In this document: piece after piece, positions 7,283 to 14,597 of the stretch
How the letters are laid out: every line of letters starts with the position of its first letter
Position numbering within the stretch: position 1 is the first letter of the stretch
DNA from: CAJQND01 sp051010095
Lineage (GTDB): Bacteria; Pseudomonadota; Alphaproteobacteria; Rhizobiales; CAJQND01
Assembly: GCA_051010095.1 (NCBI GenBank)
Contig: JBPCVX010000085.1
Span: 1 to 19,112 of the forward strand
Length of the DNA: 19,112 nucleotides
Reading direction: 5' to 3'
Translations under genes and position numbers: made by a program
The notes under the pieces: generated by a model
The model's input: only the letters and a program-made list of their open reading frames with translations
Told to the model about the DNA's origin: nothing
Database searches by the model: none

Positions 7283-8530
7283 CTATTCAGCGTCCAGTCC
7301 ATATGCCGAATGCAGCGAACGCAGCGCAAGCTCGGTATACGCTGCATCGATCAACACACTCACTTTGATCTCCGATGTTGTGATGGCCTGAATGTTGATG
7401 CCTTTTTCAGCAAGCACCTTGAACATTTTCGCAGCCACACCGGCATGTGAGCGCATGCCAACGCCGATCACCGACACTTTTACCACATTTGTCGAGCCGT
7501 TTAAGTCTTCATACTTTATGTCGTCACGGGCATCTTTAATAACCTTTAAAGCACGCTCAAGGTCATTTTCGGGCACCGTGAAGGTCATATCCGTGGTTTT
7601 TCCGTCGGCGGAAACATTCTGCACAATCATGTCGACATTGATTTCTGAATCCGCGAGCGGCCCAAAAATGCTGCCGGCGACGCCAGGTTTGTCTTTCACA
7701 TTGGTGAGGGTCACTTTTGCTTCATTGCGGGCATAGGTGATACCGCTGACGATTTCCTGTTCCACTATATCTTCCTCATCACATACTACTGTGCCGGGGT
7801 TGTTGCTCATATTGTCCGCATCAGGGGCATCAAAGCTTGACCGCACCTGCAACGCGACCCGCTTGTTCATGGCAAGCTCAACGGAGCGGGTTTGCAACAC
7901 CTTCGCGCCTAAGGAGGCCATTTCCAACATTTCTTCATAAGAGATGCGGTCGAGCTTTTGCGCCTTCTCAACAATGCGCGGGTCTGAAGTATAAACCCCA
8001 TCCACATCGGTATAGATATCACATCGCGCAGAAAGCGCTGCAGCAAGAGCTACCGCAGAAGTATCAGACCCACCCCTGCCAAGGGTGGAAATGCGGTTGT
8101 CGGGTGCCAGACCTTGAAATCCGGCCACAATGGCCACCTGACCTTCATCCATGCGCGAGGCGATCTCTTCTGCATCGATATCCAGAATACGTGCTGCCCC
8201 ATGCACACCATCGGTGCGAATCGGGATTTGCCAACCCTGCCACGACCGCGCCGCAATGCCCATACCCTGCAACACAATGGCCAAGAGCCCAGCCGTTACC
8301 TGCTCGCCAGAAGCAACAACACAATCATATTCGCGCGCATCATGCATCGGCGAGGCTTCGCGCGTCCAACCGACCAGCTTGTCAGTTTGCCCAGCCATCG
8401 CGGAAACAACGACCGCAACTTTTTTGCCCGCGCCCACTTCACGTTGCACATGGCGCGCCACATTGCGAATGCGTTCAATATCCGCAACCGAAGTGCCGCC
8501 AAATTTCATTACCAGACGATCAGCCGTCAT
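7283..8530 (-). CDS. lysC: Aspartate kinase
   Basis: A 415-aa cytoplasmic enzyme making 4-aspartyl phosphate from aspartate and ATP, the first step to lysine, diaminopimelate, threonine and methionine. The start is taken as the ATG at 8530, giving MTADRLVMKFGGTSVAD with the nucleotide-binding KFGGTS at residues 9-14, where the family has it; an in-frame TTG at 8551 would add seven residues with no family support. The kinase domain (to about 235) contains FQGLAP, TLGRGGSDTSA and DIYTDVDGVYT. Two C-terminal ACT domains follow (about 265-335 with FGPLADSEINVDMIVQN, and 350-415 with VIGVGMRSHAGVAAK), the class regulated by lysine and/or threonine. It is divergent from ubiG and 119 bp upstream of ptsP in the same direction. 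Confidence 0.96.
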   Translation of the reverse strand: MTADRLVMKFGGTSVADIERIRNVARHVQREVGAGKKVAVVVSAMAGQTDKLVGWTREASPMHDAREYDCVVASGEQVTAGLLAIVLQGMGIAARSWQGWQIPIRTDGVHGAARILDIDAEEIASRMDEGQVAIVAGFQGLAPDNRISTLGRGGSDTSAVALAAALSARCDIYTDVDGVYTSDPRIVEKAQKLDRISYEEMLEMASLGAKVLQTRSVELAMNKRVALQVRSSFDAPDADNMSNNPGTVVCDEEDIVEQEIVSGITYARNEAKVTLTNVKDKPGVAGSIFGPLADSEINVDMIVQNVSADGKTTDMTFTVPENDLERALKVIKDARDDIKYEDLNGSTNVVKVSVIGVGMRSHAGVAAKMFKVLAEKGINIQAITTSEIKVSVLIDAAYTELALRSLHSAYGLDAE

Positions 8531-8601
8531 CCTCGCGCCCGCTCTCAACAAGTTTGCTCAATCCGCAACGCCCGATGCGGCGTAAGAGCACAATAAAACA
8601 T

Positions 8602-8626
8602 GCGGGGGTGGTTTTATGGCCCCCGC
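8602..8626 (-). promoter_or_regulatory. GC-rich stem-loop in the lysC-ubiG divergent region
   Basis: A perfect 7-bp inverted repeat, GCGGGGG (8602-8608) and CCCCCGC (8620-8626), encloses an 11-nt loop. In the - direction it is followed by a T-rich stretch (ATGTTTTATTG), giving a terminator-like shape about 70 nt before the lysC start. It could be an attenuator-like element in a lysC leader or an operator between the two divergent promoters. No leader peptide or known lysine riboswitch fold could be made out in the 148 bp between the genes. Confidence 0.4.
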
Positions 8627-8678
8627 GCGGGTTACTCATACGCTTCACGCGGTTTATATGCAATAATTTGAAACGAAA

Positions 8679-9431
8679 ATGAGCACACAAACCAAGCAAA
8701 ATACCAGCGTCGACCCTGCTGAGGTCGAGAAATTCTCAGCGATCGCTGCGGAATGGTGGGATCCGAAGGGAAAATTCGGAATCTTGCACAAGTTCAACCC
8801 GGTGCGGCTCAGCTATATTCGCGAACAGCTCATCGGCCATTTTGACCGTGATGACAGTGCGCGCAGACCGTTTGAGGGCTTGCGGGTACTCGATATTGGC
8901 TGCGGCGGCGGGCTATTGTGTGAGCCGTTGGCGCGCCTCGGTGCCACGGTTACCGGCATCGATCCAGCCGAAAACAATATCAAGACGGCTTGCGTGCATG
9001 CAGATGAGCAAGGATTGAACATTACCTATCTGGCCACCACGGCAGAAGACCTGGCAGCCGCAGGTGAAACATTCGATATCGTGCTCAATATGGAAGTCAT
9101 TGAGCACGTGACCGATGTGGCAAGCTTCATGGAAGCCTGCTGCGCGCTGGTGAAGCCTGGTGGGCTGATGTTTGTGGCCACCATAAACCGCACAATGAAG
9201 AGTTTTGCTTTGGCCATTGTGGGCGCGGAATACGTGCTGGGCTGGTTACCCAAAGGCACCCATCACTGGGAGAAGTTTTTGTTGCCCGAAGAAATTGAGC
9301 GCGAGCTTGGCGCCAATGGATTTGGCGTGCGCGACACCGTTGGTGTGACCTTTAACCCGCTCACTAACGTTTGGAGCCCGAACCGCGACACCAGCGTGAA
9401 CTATATGATGCTCGCTGAGAAAGCCGCTTAA
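8679..9431 (+). CDS. ubiG: Ubiquinone biosynthesis 3-O-methyltransferase UbiG
   Basis: A 250-aa SAM-dependent methyltransferase that carries out both O-methylations in ubiquinone synthesis, at the inner face of the membrane. The UbiG-specific N-terminal block is clear: FSAIAAEWWDPKGKFGILHK then NPVRLSYI (about 19-47). SAM motif I is VLDIGCGGGLLCEPLA (70-85, GCGGG at 74-78), followed by the acidic loop TGIDPAENN and the NMEVIEHV motif. The C-terminal region has GTHHWEKFLLPEEIE, also typical. Length matches the family (about 240-255). The ATG at 8679 has no clear ribosome-binding site, but the homology begins close to it. It is divergent from lysC and converges with mltB at a 10-nt gap. Confidence 0.96.
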   Translation: MSTQTKQNTSVDPAEVEKFSAIAAEWWDPKGKFGILHKFNPVRLSYIREQLIGHFDRDDSARRPFEGLRVLDIGCGGGLLCEPLARLGATVTGIDPAENNIKTACVHADEQGLNITYLATTAEDLAAAGETFDIVLNMEVIEHVTDVASFMEACCALVKPGGLMFVATINRTMKSFALAIVGAEYVLGWLPKGTHHWEKFLLPEEIERELGANGFGVRDTVGVTFNPLTNVWSPNRDTSVNYMMLAEKAA

Positions 9432-9441
9432 GCGCAACCGG

Positions 9442-10707
9442 TCACTTCGATGTTTTGTCCAGGTGATTGAAGAATTTTGGGCTTGGCCAACAATCCTGCA
9501 GCAACTTGTATTTGAGCTGATATTTGCCAGTTGCAGAGCGGGTGCGAAAACCCACGAGACCATCAACTGTATCGCCAATATTGTAGCCAAGCTTTTGCAT
9601 CTTAAGCTGCACTTTTTTCATGTGTCCACGTGTGTAGGTCGGCACGTTCTTCCACTTGGTCACAAACGGCTTGTTGGCGCTCATGCGGTCTGCCACATGA
9701 CCCACAAACAAGGCGTAGAGATCAGATTCATTGTATTCCTTGAGGACATAAAAATTCTTGGTCACCAGAAATGCTGGCCCATAGCGCCCGGCTGGCACCA
9801 GCAACGAAACATTTTGTTTTAGCGCGCGCGAAGAAAATTTGCGGCCCGCGACGCGATTCACATTGTTGTCACTCCAAACCGAAATGGACTTACGCTGATC
9901 TGGTCCTTCAAGTGAGCAATTCACGTTTTTTGGTAAAACCACCTCATATCCCCAGGACAATCCCGGCTGCCAGCCTTTCTTGCGCAGAAAATTAGCCGTT
10001 GTGGCGAGAGCATCCGGCACGTTGCGCCAAATGTCTTTCTTGCCATCGCCATCATAATCAACTGCATATTCCAGGAACTGGCTTGGTAGCATTTGCGTGT
10101 GGCCCATGGCGCCCGCCCAGGAACTGCGCATATTTTTACGGTCAATATGGCCTTCTTCAAGAATTTGCAGGGCCGCCAACACTTCTGGACGGAAGAAATC
10201 GCGCCTGCGCCCGACAAAGGCAAGCGTTGAAAGCGAGCGAATGGCGTAGTGTGGAATTTTTGCGGCGCCATAAGCGGTCTCCCGGCCCCACACAGCCAAA
10301 ATGATCGGTGCAGGCACGCCATATCGTTGTTCAATCTTGGCAAGGGTTTTGCCGTATTTCGCCCGGAAGGCCGCACCGCGTTTCGCCAATGCTGTTAACG
10401 AGCGCTGATTGAAATACCGTCCCGGGCTGCCAAATTCCGCTTGCTCGTGTTTCTTGGTGGACTTGCCTTTTAGATCTGGCAATTTCCAATTCAGCGTTAC
10501 GCCCTTGAATGCTTGATTGAACGTTTTGCGCGAGACCCCTTGTGCTTTTGCATCGCGCCACAGGGCAACGCGCCAGGCGGCAAAGCGCTTTTCCATAATG
10601 GGTTTGTTAATGGGTTCGCCTTCAGAATATTCAGCGAGGACGCTAGGAGCAGAAACAAAAGTGACCGCCGCAATTAATGGAATGATGTAACGAAAACGAT
10701 GGTGCAT
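9442..10707 (-). CDS. Lytic murein transglycosylase, MltB type, with peptidoglycan-binding domain
   Basis: About 421 aa from the ATG at 10707 (a GTG one codon earlier at 10710 is possible; numbering below is from that GTG). It cleaves the MurNAc-GlcNAc bond in peptidoglycan, forming 1,6-anhydro ends, in the periplasm. A Sec signal peptide (1-26, hydrophobic core, SVLA at the cleavage site) has no lipobox cysteine, so the protein is soluble rather than a lipoprotein. The SLT_2 catalytic domain has the glutamate in AVWGRETAYG (Glu144), WAGAMGHTQMLPSQF and a DYDGDGKKDIW calcium-loop-like stretch. A C-terminal PG_binding_1 domain follows (about 360-405, KMQKLGYNIGDTVDGLVGFRT). The start lies only 25 nt from the likely start of the divergent CAP gene. 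Confidence 0.93.
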   Translation of the reverse strand: MHHRFRYIIPLIAAVTFVSAPSVLAEYSEGEPINKPIMEKRFAAWRVALWRDAKAQGVSRKTFNQAFKGVTLNWKLPDLKGKSTKKHEQAEFGSPGRYFNQRSLTALAKRGAAFRAKYGKTLAKIEQRYGVPAPIILAVWGRETAYGAAKIPHYAIRSLSTLAFVGRRRDFFRPEVLAALQILEEGHIDRKNMRSSWAGAMGHTQMLPSQFLEYAVDYDGDGKKDIWRNVPDALATTANFLRKKGWQPGLSWGYEVVLPKNVNCSLEGPDQRKSISVWSDNNVNRVAGRKFSSRALKQNVSLLVPAGRYGPAFLVTKNFYVLKEYNESDLYALFVGHVADRMSANKPFVTKWKNVPTYTRGHMKKVQLKMQKLGYNIGDTVDGLVGFRTRSATGKYQLKYKLLQDCWPSPKFFNHLDKTSK

Positions 10708-10732
10708 CACAATTTTGACCCGATTTTCACCG

Positions 10733-11371
10733 ATGCACGTTCACTCCGATATAACTCAATTACGAAATGCACGCGCTTTGATTTATAAATTACTTAAATA
10801 TTCAGCCGTCATCTTGATTTGCATAGGCCTAATTTCATCCCATGAAACACAAGCTGGTGAGGGGTATAAGCACTATGTGGCAAAAATATTGTCTAACCTG
10901 CCAGCCCACAATGCCAAAATTCGCCCTGATCTTGAGGCCTACCTAGACGCATTGGCATCATCCGCGCGCAAGCGCGCAGGCCGCGCACCGCTTACATCAA
11001 GCGCAAAACTGAAAGGCGCCGCGCGCGGCCAGGCGGCCGATATGGCACTTGGCAACTTTGTTGGACACCATTCCAAGAGCGGTTACAGGTTTAAAAAGCG
11101 CTTTTCCACCTACGCAGGTTCGGAGTTCGCGGGGCTGCATGGCGAAAATGCAGCTAGACAACGCCGCGGCGGCGCGCCAAACAAAGCCAAAGCGGCCAAG
11201 CTCTTTCAGCAATGGATGAACAGCACGCGCCATCGCCGCAATATGATGAATCGTGCCTATGCTTATGTATCTACAGGTGTCATTCAAAAAGGAAATCATC
11301 TCTATGCAGTGCAGGTATTTTGGGAAAAAGCATCAAAAAAACCGACCACCAACTTCCTCGTCATCAATTGA
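10733..11371 (+). CDS. Exported CAP (SCP/PR1-like) domain protein
   Basis: About 212 aa from the ATG at 10733. In-frame TTG codons at 10715 and 10778 are alternatives, and the latter gives the most typical signal-peptide length; residues below count from 10715. A hydrophobic signal segment (about 29-47, ending TQA) predicts export. The CAP fold follows, with GHHSKSG (His118/119), HGENAA (Glu144), the W-x-x-S-x-x-HRRNMM block (167-178, His173), STGV and a YAVQVFW strand. These are the residues that build the CAP cavity. Bacterial CAP proteins are secreted and of mostly unknown biochemical role; some are tied to the cell envelope. The head-to-head position with the lytic transglycosylase fits an envelope role, but that is inference. 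Confidence 0.88.
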   Translation: MHVHSDITQLRNARALIYKLLKYSAVILICIGLISSHETQAGEGYKHYVAKILSNLPAHNAKIRPDLEAYLDALASSARKRAGRAPLTSSAKLKGAARGQAADMALGNFVGHHSKSGYRFKKRFSTYAGSEFAGLHGENAARQRRGGAPNKAKAAKLFQQWMNSTRHRRNMMNRAYAYVSTGVIQKGNHLYAVQVFWEKASKKPTTNFLVIN

Positions 11372-11443
11372 GCAAATTTCTCAATCAATTTGTCGTAATC
11401 ACGTGAACACAGCTCGGCTTTCTGGCGTATAAGAAAACGACTT

Positions 11444-11461
11444 CATACGAAATACCGTATG
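11444..11461. promoter_or_regulatory. Inverted repeat CATACG-N6-CGTATG upstream of the TPR gene
   Basis: CATACG (11444-11449) and CGTATG (11456-11461) form a perfect dyad with a 6-nt spacer, about 67 nt before the TPR start codon. The half-site spacing places the two arms on one face of the helix, which suits a dimeric regulator's operator. No regulator gene is adjacent and the partner is unknown. Confidence 0.35.
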
Positions 11462-11481
11462 GTGATAAATGTATCCGAACT

Positions 11482-11505
11482 GCACACTGTTAGTTTAAAG
11501 TGTGC
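11482..11505 (+). other. Stem-loop in the 5' leader of the TPR gene
   Basis: GCACACT (11482-11488) pairs with AGTGTGC (11499-11505) around a 10-nt loop, ending 9 nt before the AGGA ribosome-binding site. It could influence translation start or transcript stability, or be a second DNA operator. No T-run follows. Confidence 0.4.
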
Positions 11506-11514
11506 GAAATAATC

Positions 11515-11518
11515 AGGA
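11515..11518 (+). promoter_or_regulatory. Ribosome-binding site AGGA that supports a GTG start
   Basis: AGGA lies 9 nt upstream of the GTG at 11528. There is no ATG nearby in the frame that would keep the signal peptide, so this site decides the start of the TPR gene. Confidence 0.65.
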
Positions 11519-11527
11519 CGTAACACA

Positions 11528-13267
11528 GTGCAAAACTCACAAAGATCATTTCTTGCCGCCCTTATGTTAGGCGCTGGCGTGGTTGGCATCGTCACACTTC
11601 CAGGTGTGCAAAACGCCAAGGCAGATCAGGGTATAGACTCGCTGTCCGGTAACTATCTCGCGGGAAACTATGCGCGCAGATTGCGCGACTACGATGCAGC
11701 GGCCGAATATTTCGCACGTGCATTGCGTGACGACCCTCAAAATGATGACATTATTTCTCGCACGTTCCAGCTTGAAGTTGCACGCGGCAACTTTGCCCGG
11801 GCCGCAAAACTTGCCAAGAACGTCGTCAAGAACGACGACCGCAACCGGATTGCCCGCGTAACTTTAGCTTTGCAGGATATAAAAGCAGAGCGTTATGAAA
11901 GCGCAAGGAAGCATCTAGAAAAGGCTGCATACACACCTCTTGGCCAACTCACATCCACTTTGCTCACAGCCTGGGCTTGGGCAGGGGAAAAACGCTTTGA
12001 TATGGCGTTGAAAGAGCTGAAGAAACTTGAGAAGACAGACAGTTTTGCCATTTATAGATCGTTCAATGCTGCTCTGATTGCAGATTTTTTGGGAAAACCC
12101 GCAGCCGCGCGCCGTCATTATCGCCGGTTATATCAAGACGCCAGTTCATCTTTGCGCGTGGTTCAGACATATGGCAATTATCTTGAACGCGCAGGCCAAA
12201 CCGACGAGGCGCTTGAGATTTATCAAAGTTATCTGAAGCGCCAGGTAAAACACCCGTTGGTCGCACAGACAATTGCACGAATGGAAACTGGAGGAAAAGC
12301 CGAACCGCTGATTTCATCTGTTTCCGATGGGATTGCTGAAGCGCTTTTCAGTCTTTCGTCTGCATTGTCAGATCAATCAGGCATTGAGTTTGCGCTCGTT
12401 TACGACCAGCTTGCACTTGAAATGCGCCCTGGCTTCCCGGTCGCACTAACGCTTCTGGGCGATATATACGAAGATATGCAAAAGCACGAAAAAGCTGTTG
12501 AGGCTTACGAGCGTGTGCCCGTCGGATCTGCTCTACGGCCGAATGCTGAAATTCGGATCTCCGTCAACTTCGACAGGCTAGGAAACAAAGAAAAAGCTGA
12601 GGAACTTCTTAAGGCCTCCATAAAGCGTGACCCTGAAGCTCTCGAGCCTGTGATAACGCTCGCTAACATTTTTCGAAGTAGTGACCGTTTTGAGGAAGGC
12701 GCCAAATATTATTCCAAAGCAATTGAGCTTTCGGGCGCTATAGAGCCGCGCCATTGGACTCTTTTCTACTTTCGCGGAATTTGTTTGGAGCGTTCCAAGC
12801 GCTGGCCAGAAGCGGAGAAAGATTTCCGCAAGGCGCTATCGCTTAACAACGATCAGCCACTGGTTTTGAATTATTTGGGGTACAGCCTTGTTGATAAGGG
12901 TGAAAACCTTGATGAAGCCATTGAGATGATCCGCAGCGCGGTAAAGTTGCGACCCAATGACGGGTATATTGTCGATAGTTTGGGCTGGGCGCACTACAAA
13001 CTCGGCGAATATAAAGAGGCTGTAAAACATCTTGAACGGGCAGTCGAACTGCGTCCCGACGACCCGGTGATCAACGATCACTTGGGAGATGCTTATTGGC
13101 GTGTTGGCCGCAAACTTGAAGCGGGTTTCCAATGGAAACATGCTTTAGATAATAAGCCTGAAGAAGTGGATATCGTCAAAATTAAGAAGAAGCTTGAATC
13201 TGGAATGCAGGACAAAGCGCCAGATGCGGCTTCGGGTGACGATACTGATCCCGAAAACAAATCGTAA
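11528..13267 (+). CDS. Exported tetratricopeptide repeat protein
   Basis: The product is 579 aa from a GTG start. A signal peptide covers about 1-32 (hydrophobic stretch LAALMLGAGVVGIVTLPGV, cleavage after NAKA), with no lipobox cysteine. The rest is alpha-helical TPR repeats: clear units include SGNYLAGNYARRLRDYDAAAE, the AGQTDEALEIYQSYL unit, RSSDRFEEGAKYYSKAI, the KRWPEAEKDFRKAL unit and KLGEYKEAVKHLERAVELRP. A charged tail (EEVDIVKIKKKLE and an acidic end) closes the protein. TPR proteins of this length and layout are common in alphaproteobacteria as periplasmic or membrane-associated scaffolds; the binding partner is unknown. In rhizobia a similar gene often sits next to ispE (recalled, not checked), but ispE is absent here. 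Its leader carries two inverted repeats. Confidence 0.88.
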   Translation: MQNSQRSFLAALMLGAGVVGIVTLPGVQNAKADQGIDSLSGNYLAGNYARRLRDYDAAAEYFARALRDDPQNDDIISRTFQLEVARGNFARAAKLAKNVVKNDDRNRIARVTLALQDIKAERYESARKHLEKAAYTPLGQLTSTLLTAWAWAGEKRFDMALKELKKLEKTDSFAIYRSFNAALIADFLGKPAAARRHYRRLYQDASSSLRVVQTYGNYLERAGQTDEALEIYQSYLKRQVKHPLVAQTIARMETGGKAEPLISSVSDGIAEALFSLSSALSDQSGIEFALVYDQLALEMRPGFPVALTLLGDIYEDMQKHEKAVEAYERVPVGSALRPNAEIRISVNFDRLGNKEKAEELLKASIKRDPEALEPVITLANIFRSSDRFEEGAKYYSKAIELSGAIEPRHWTLFYFRGICLERSKRWPEAEKDFRKALSLNNDQPLVLNYLGYSLVDKGENLDEAIEMIRSAVKLRPNDGYIVDSLGWAHYKLGEYKEAVKHLERAVELRPDDPVINDHLGDAYWRVGRKLEAGFQWKHALDNKPEEVDIVKIKKKLESGMQDKAPDAASGDDTDPENKS

Positions 13268-13270
13268 TTT

Positions 13271-13330
13271 ATCCCAAACGGGTTTGCGCGCTGCCTATGC
13301 AGGTGACGCTGCAAATCTGGGAAACGGGAT
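13271..13330. other. Nested inverted repeat between convergent TPR and sleB-like genes
   Basis: Arms pair in layers: ATCCC (13271-13275) with GGGAT (13326-13330), TTTGC (13283-13287) with GCAAA (13311-13315), GCG (13288-13290) with CGC (13307-13309), and CTGC (13291-13294) with GCAG (13299-13302) around CTAT. AAACGGG also occurs twice (13276-13282 and 13322-13328). It lies between two convergent stop codons, where a two-way terminator is expected, but T-runs are absent on both sides. Confidence 0.4.
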
Positions 13331-13357
13331 GAAGTAAATTATTCTAAGCTGGTTGCC

Positions 13358-14362
13358 TTAAGAGCCAGTGTAGAAGATATGACGGCCGATTTTGGTGAGA
13401 CGGCGCATTGCATAAGACCATTTCGGACGCACATAATCTGCGTGATAGTGAAGGACCGAAGAATTCACGACACGCGTTCCGCGATGGCCTTTCATCACTT
13501 TAGTCGCCAACTTTTTAGATTTTTCCCACTGCCGCCCACGGCGTGGCTTGTCATCACGGCCATCACAGGTGAAAGAGAACTGGCACCCGGACAGTTTGTT
13601 CTTCGACCGGTTTTCATAAACGACCGCACAAATGGTGTTCGGGAAATTCTTGCTGCGCTTGCGGTTCATGACCACATTTGCAACGGCCAGCTGACCAGCG
13701 CGGCTTTCTGAGCGGGCCTCGAAATAAATCGCCTTGGCCATGCAATAATGCTCGTTGCGCGAAACACTGCGTTTCGAGAAAGCTTTTTTGCGGGCATTGC
13801 GCCCACGGCGCCAATGTGACTCCAACTTACGGATTGATGGGGTGAGCACCGAGGTTGAAATTGGCCTGTTCGGATTAGCGCTTGCGGGCGTAATAACAAC
13901 GTCTCTTTGCGTCTTGGCTACAATCTGCTTGCGTACCACCGAACGACGCGCCTTGTGAGACGGCATGCGGTGAACAACCGTTACATTTGCCACGCGGTCG
14001 CCCTTACGAGACACGGTCACTTGCTGACTCACGTCGTAGGCATACGCATAAGCCTGATCGCTAAGCTTTACGGTTTGGGTGTGGAACGCCGATTTGCCAA
14101 CCGTGCTCACGCCCGGGGAGGCAATAGCGGCAGAACCAGCATAAGCAGTTTGTTGTGCCGACTGATTCTGACCAAGATACGTGCCAACCACAGCGACTGA
14201 TGCAGCAAGCAAAACACCGGCAAGAACGAAAGGAATGGCTTTTATGGCTGGATGAGTCGCGCGCGTGCGAGGGTTCGCTGCTTCGAGCCCCGCAAAATCT
14301 TCAAACGTTTCGTCGCGGAAAGGAGTTTCCCCCGGATAATCCGCCCTAAACGGTTTGCTCAA
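13358..14362 (-). CDS. Membrane-anchored cell wall hydrolase, SleB/Hydrolase_2 type
   Basis: The product is 334 aa. A short cytoplasmic N-terminus precedes one membrane anchor (about 44-64), so the bulk is periplasmic. A low-conservation linker rich in Arg, Lys, Ser and Val runs to about 200. The C-terminal Hydrolase_2 domain (about 204-334) has YCMAKAIYFEARSES with the catalytic glutamate Glu215, GQLAVANVVMNR, NTICAVVYE, the paired-cysteine GCQFSFTCDG and the closing HYHADYVRPKW and GRHIFY blocks. SleB-type enzymes cleave the glycan backbone of peptidoglycan; in Gram-negatives they serve in wall remodelling rather than spore germination. The Gly usual after YFEAR is Ser here. The start is TTG at 14362, supported by a GAGGGTGAG ribosome-binding site just upstream and by the lack of an in-frame ATG before residue 133. 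Confidence 0.9.
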   Translation of the reverse strand: MSKPFRADYPGETPFRDETFEDFAGLEAANPRTRATHPAIKAIPFVLAGVLLAASVAVVGTYLGQNQSAQQTAYAGSAAIASPGVSTVGKSAFHTQTVKLSDQAYAYAYDVSQQVTVSRKGDRVANVTVVHRMPSHKARRSVVRKQIVAKTQRDVVITPASANPNRPISTSVLTPSIRKLESHWRRGRNARKKAFSKRSVSRNEHYCMAKAIYFEARSESRAGQLAVANVVMNRKRSKNFPNTICAVVYENRSKNKLSGCQFSFTCDGRDDKPRRGRQWEKSKKLATKVMKGHRGTRVVNSSVLHYHADYVRPKWSYAMRRLTKIGRHIFYTGS

Positions 14363-14517
14363 TACTCACCCTCACCGAAGAACTTACAAAAGCCTAGTCT
14401 CGAAGACCCGTAAGTTACTACGCTATGGTTTCACACAAGTTAATCACCTCGAGCAACACGTGGTAATTCACTTATGTCCCGCAAGCAGCTCCCAGCGCCC
14501 GCTCAATCTCATATCCT

Positions 14518-14544
14518 AAATTCGCCCACAGATTGGGCGAATTT
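14518..14544 (-). terminator. Strong hairpin after ppdK, probable terminator
   Basis: A perfect 11-bp inverted repeat: AAATTCGCCCA (14518-14528) and TGGGCGAATTT (14534-14544) around a 5-nt loop, 53 nt past the ppdK stop. The T-tract on the - strand is short (three Ts within the stem, then AGG), so termination may be partial. It separates ppdK from the sleB-like gene, whose own promoter should lie between 14363 and 14517. Confidence 0.6.
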
Positions 14545-14597
14545 GTGGCAAAACTCTGTCAAACTCAAATGAGCTCAGTCAAAGCATACAAGAGCGT

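Noticed and set aside
8114..8596. Further overlapping open frames opposite lysC
   Set aside because: Shadows of the lysC reading frame with no recognisable domain.
7837..8682. Long open frame (281 codons) on the + strand opposite lysC
   Set aside because: It lies antisense to a clear aspartate kinase, has a Pro/His/Arg/Gln-rich composition typical of a shadow frame, and shows no domain.
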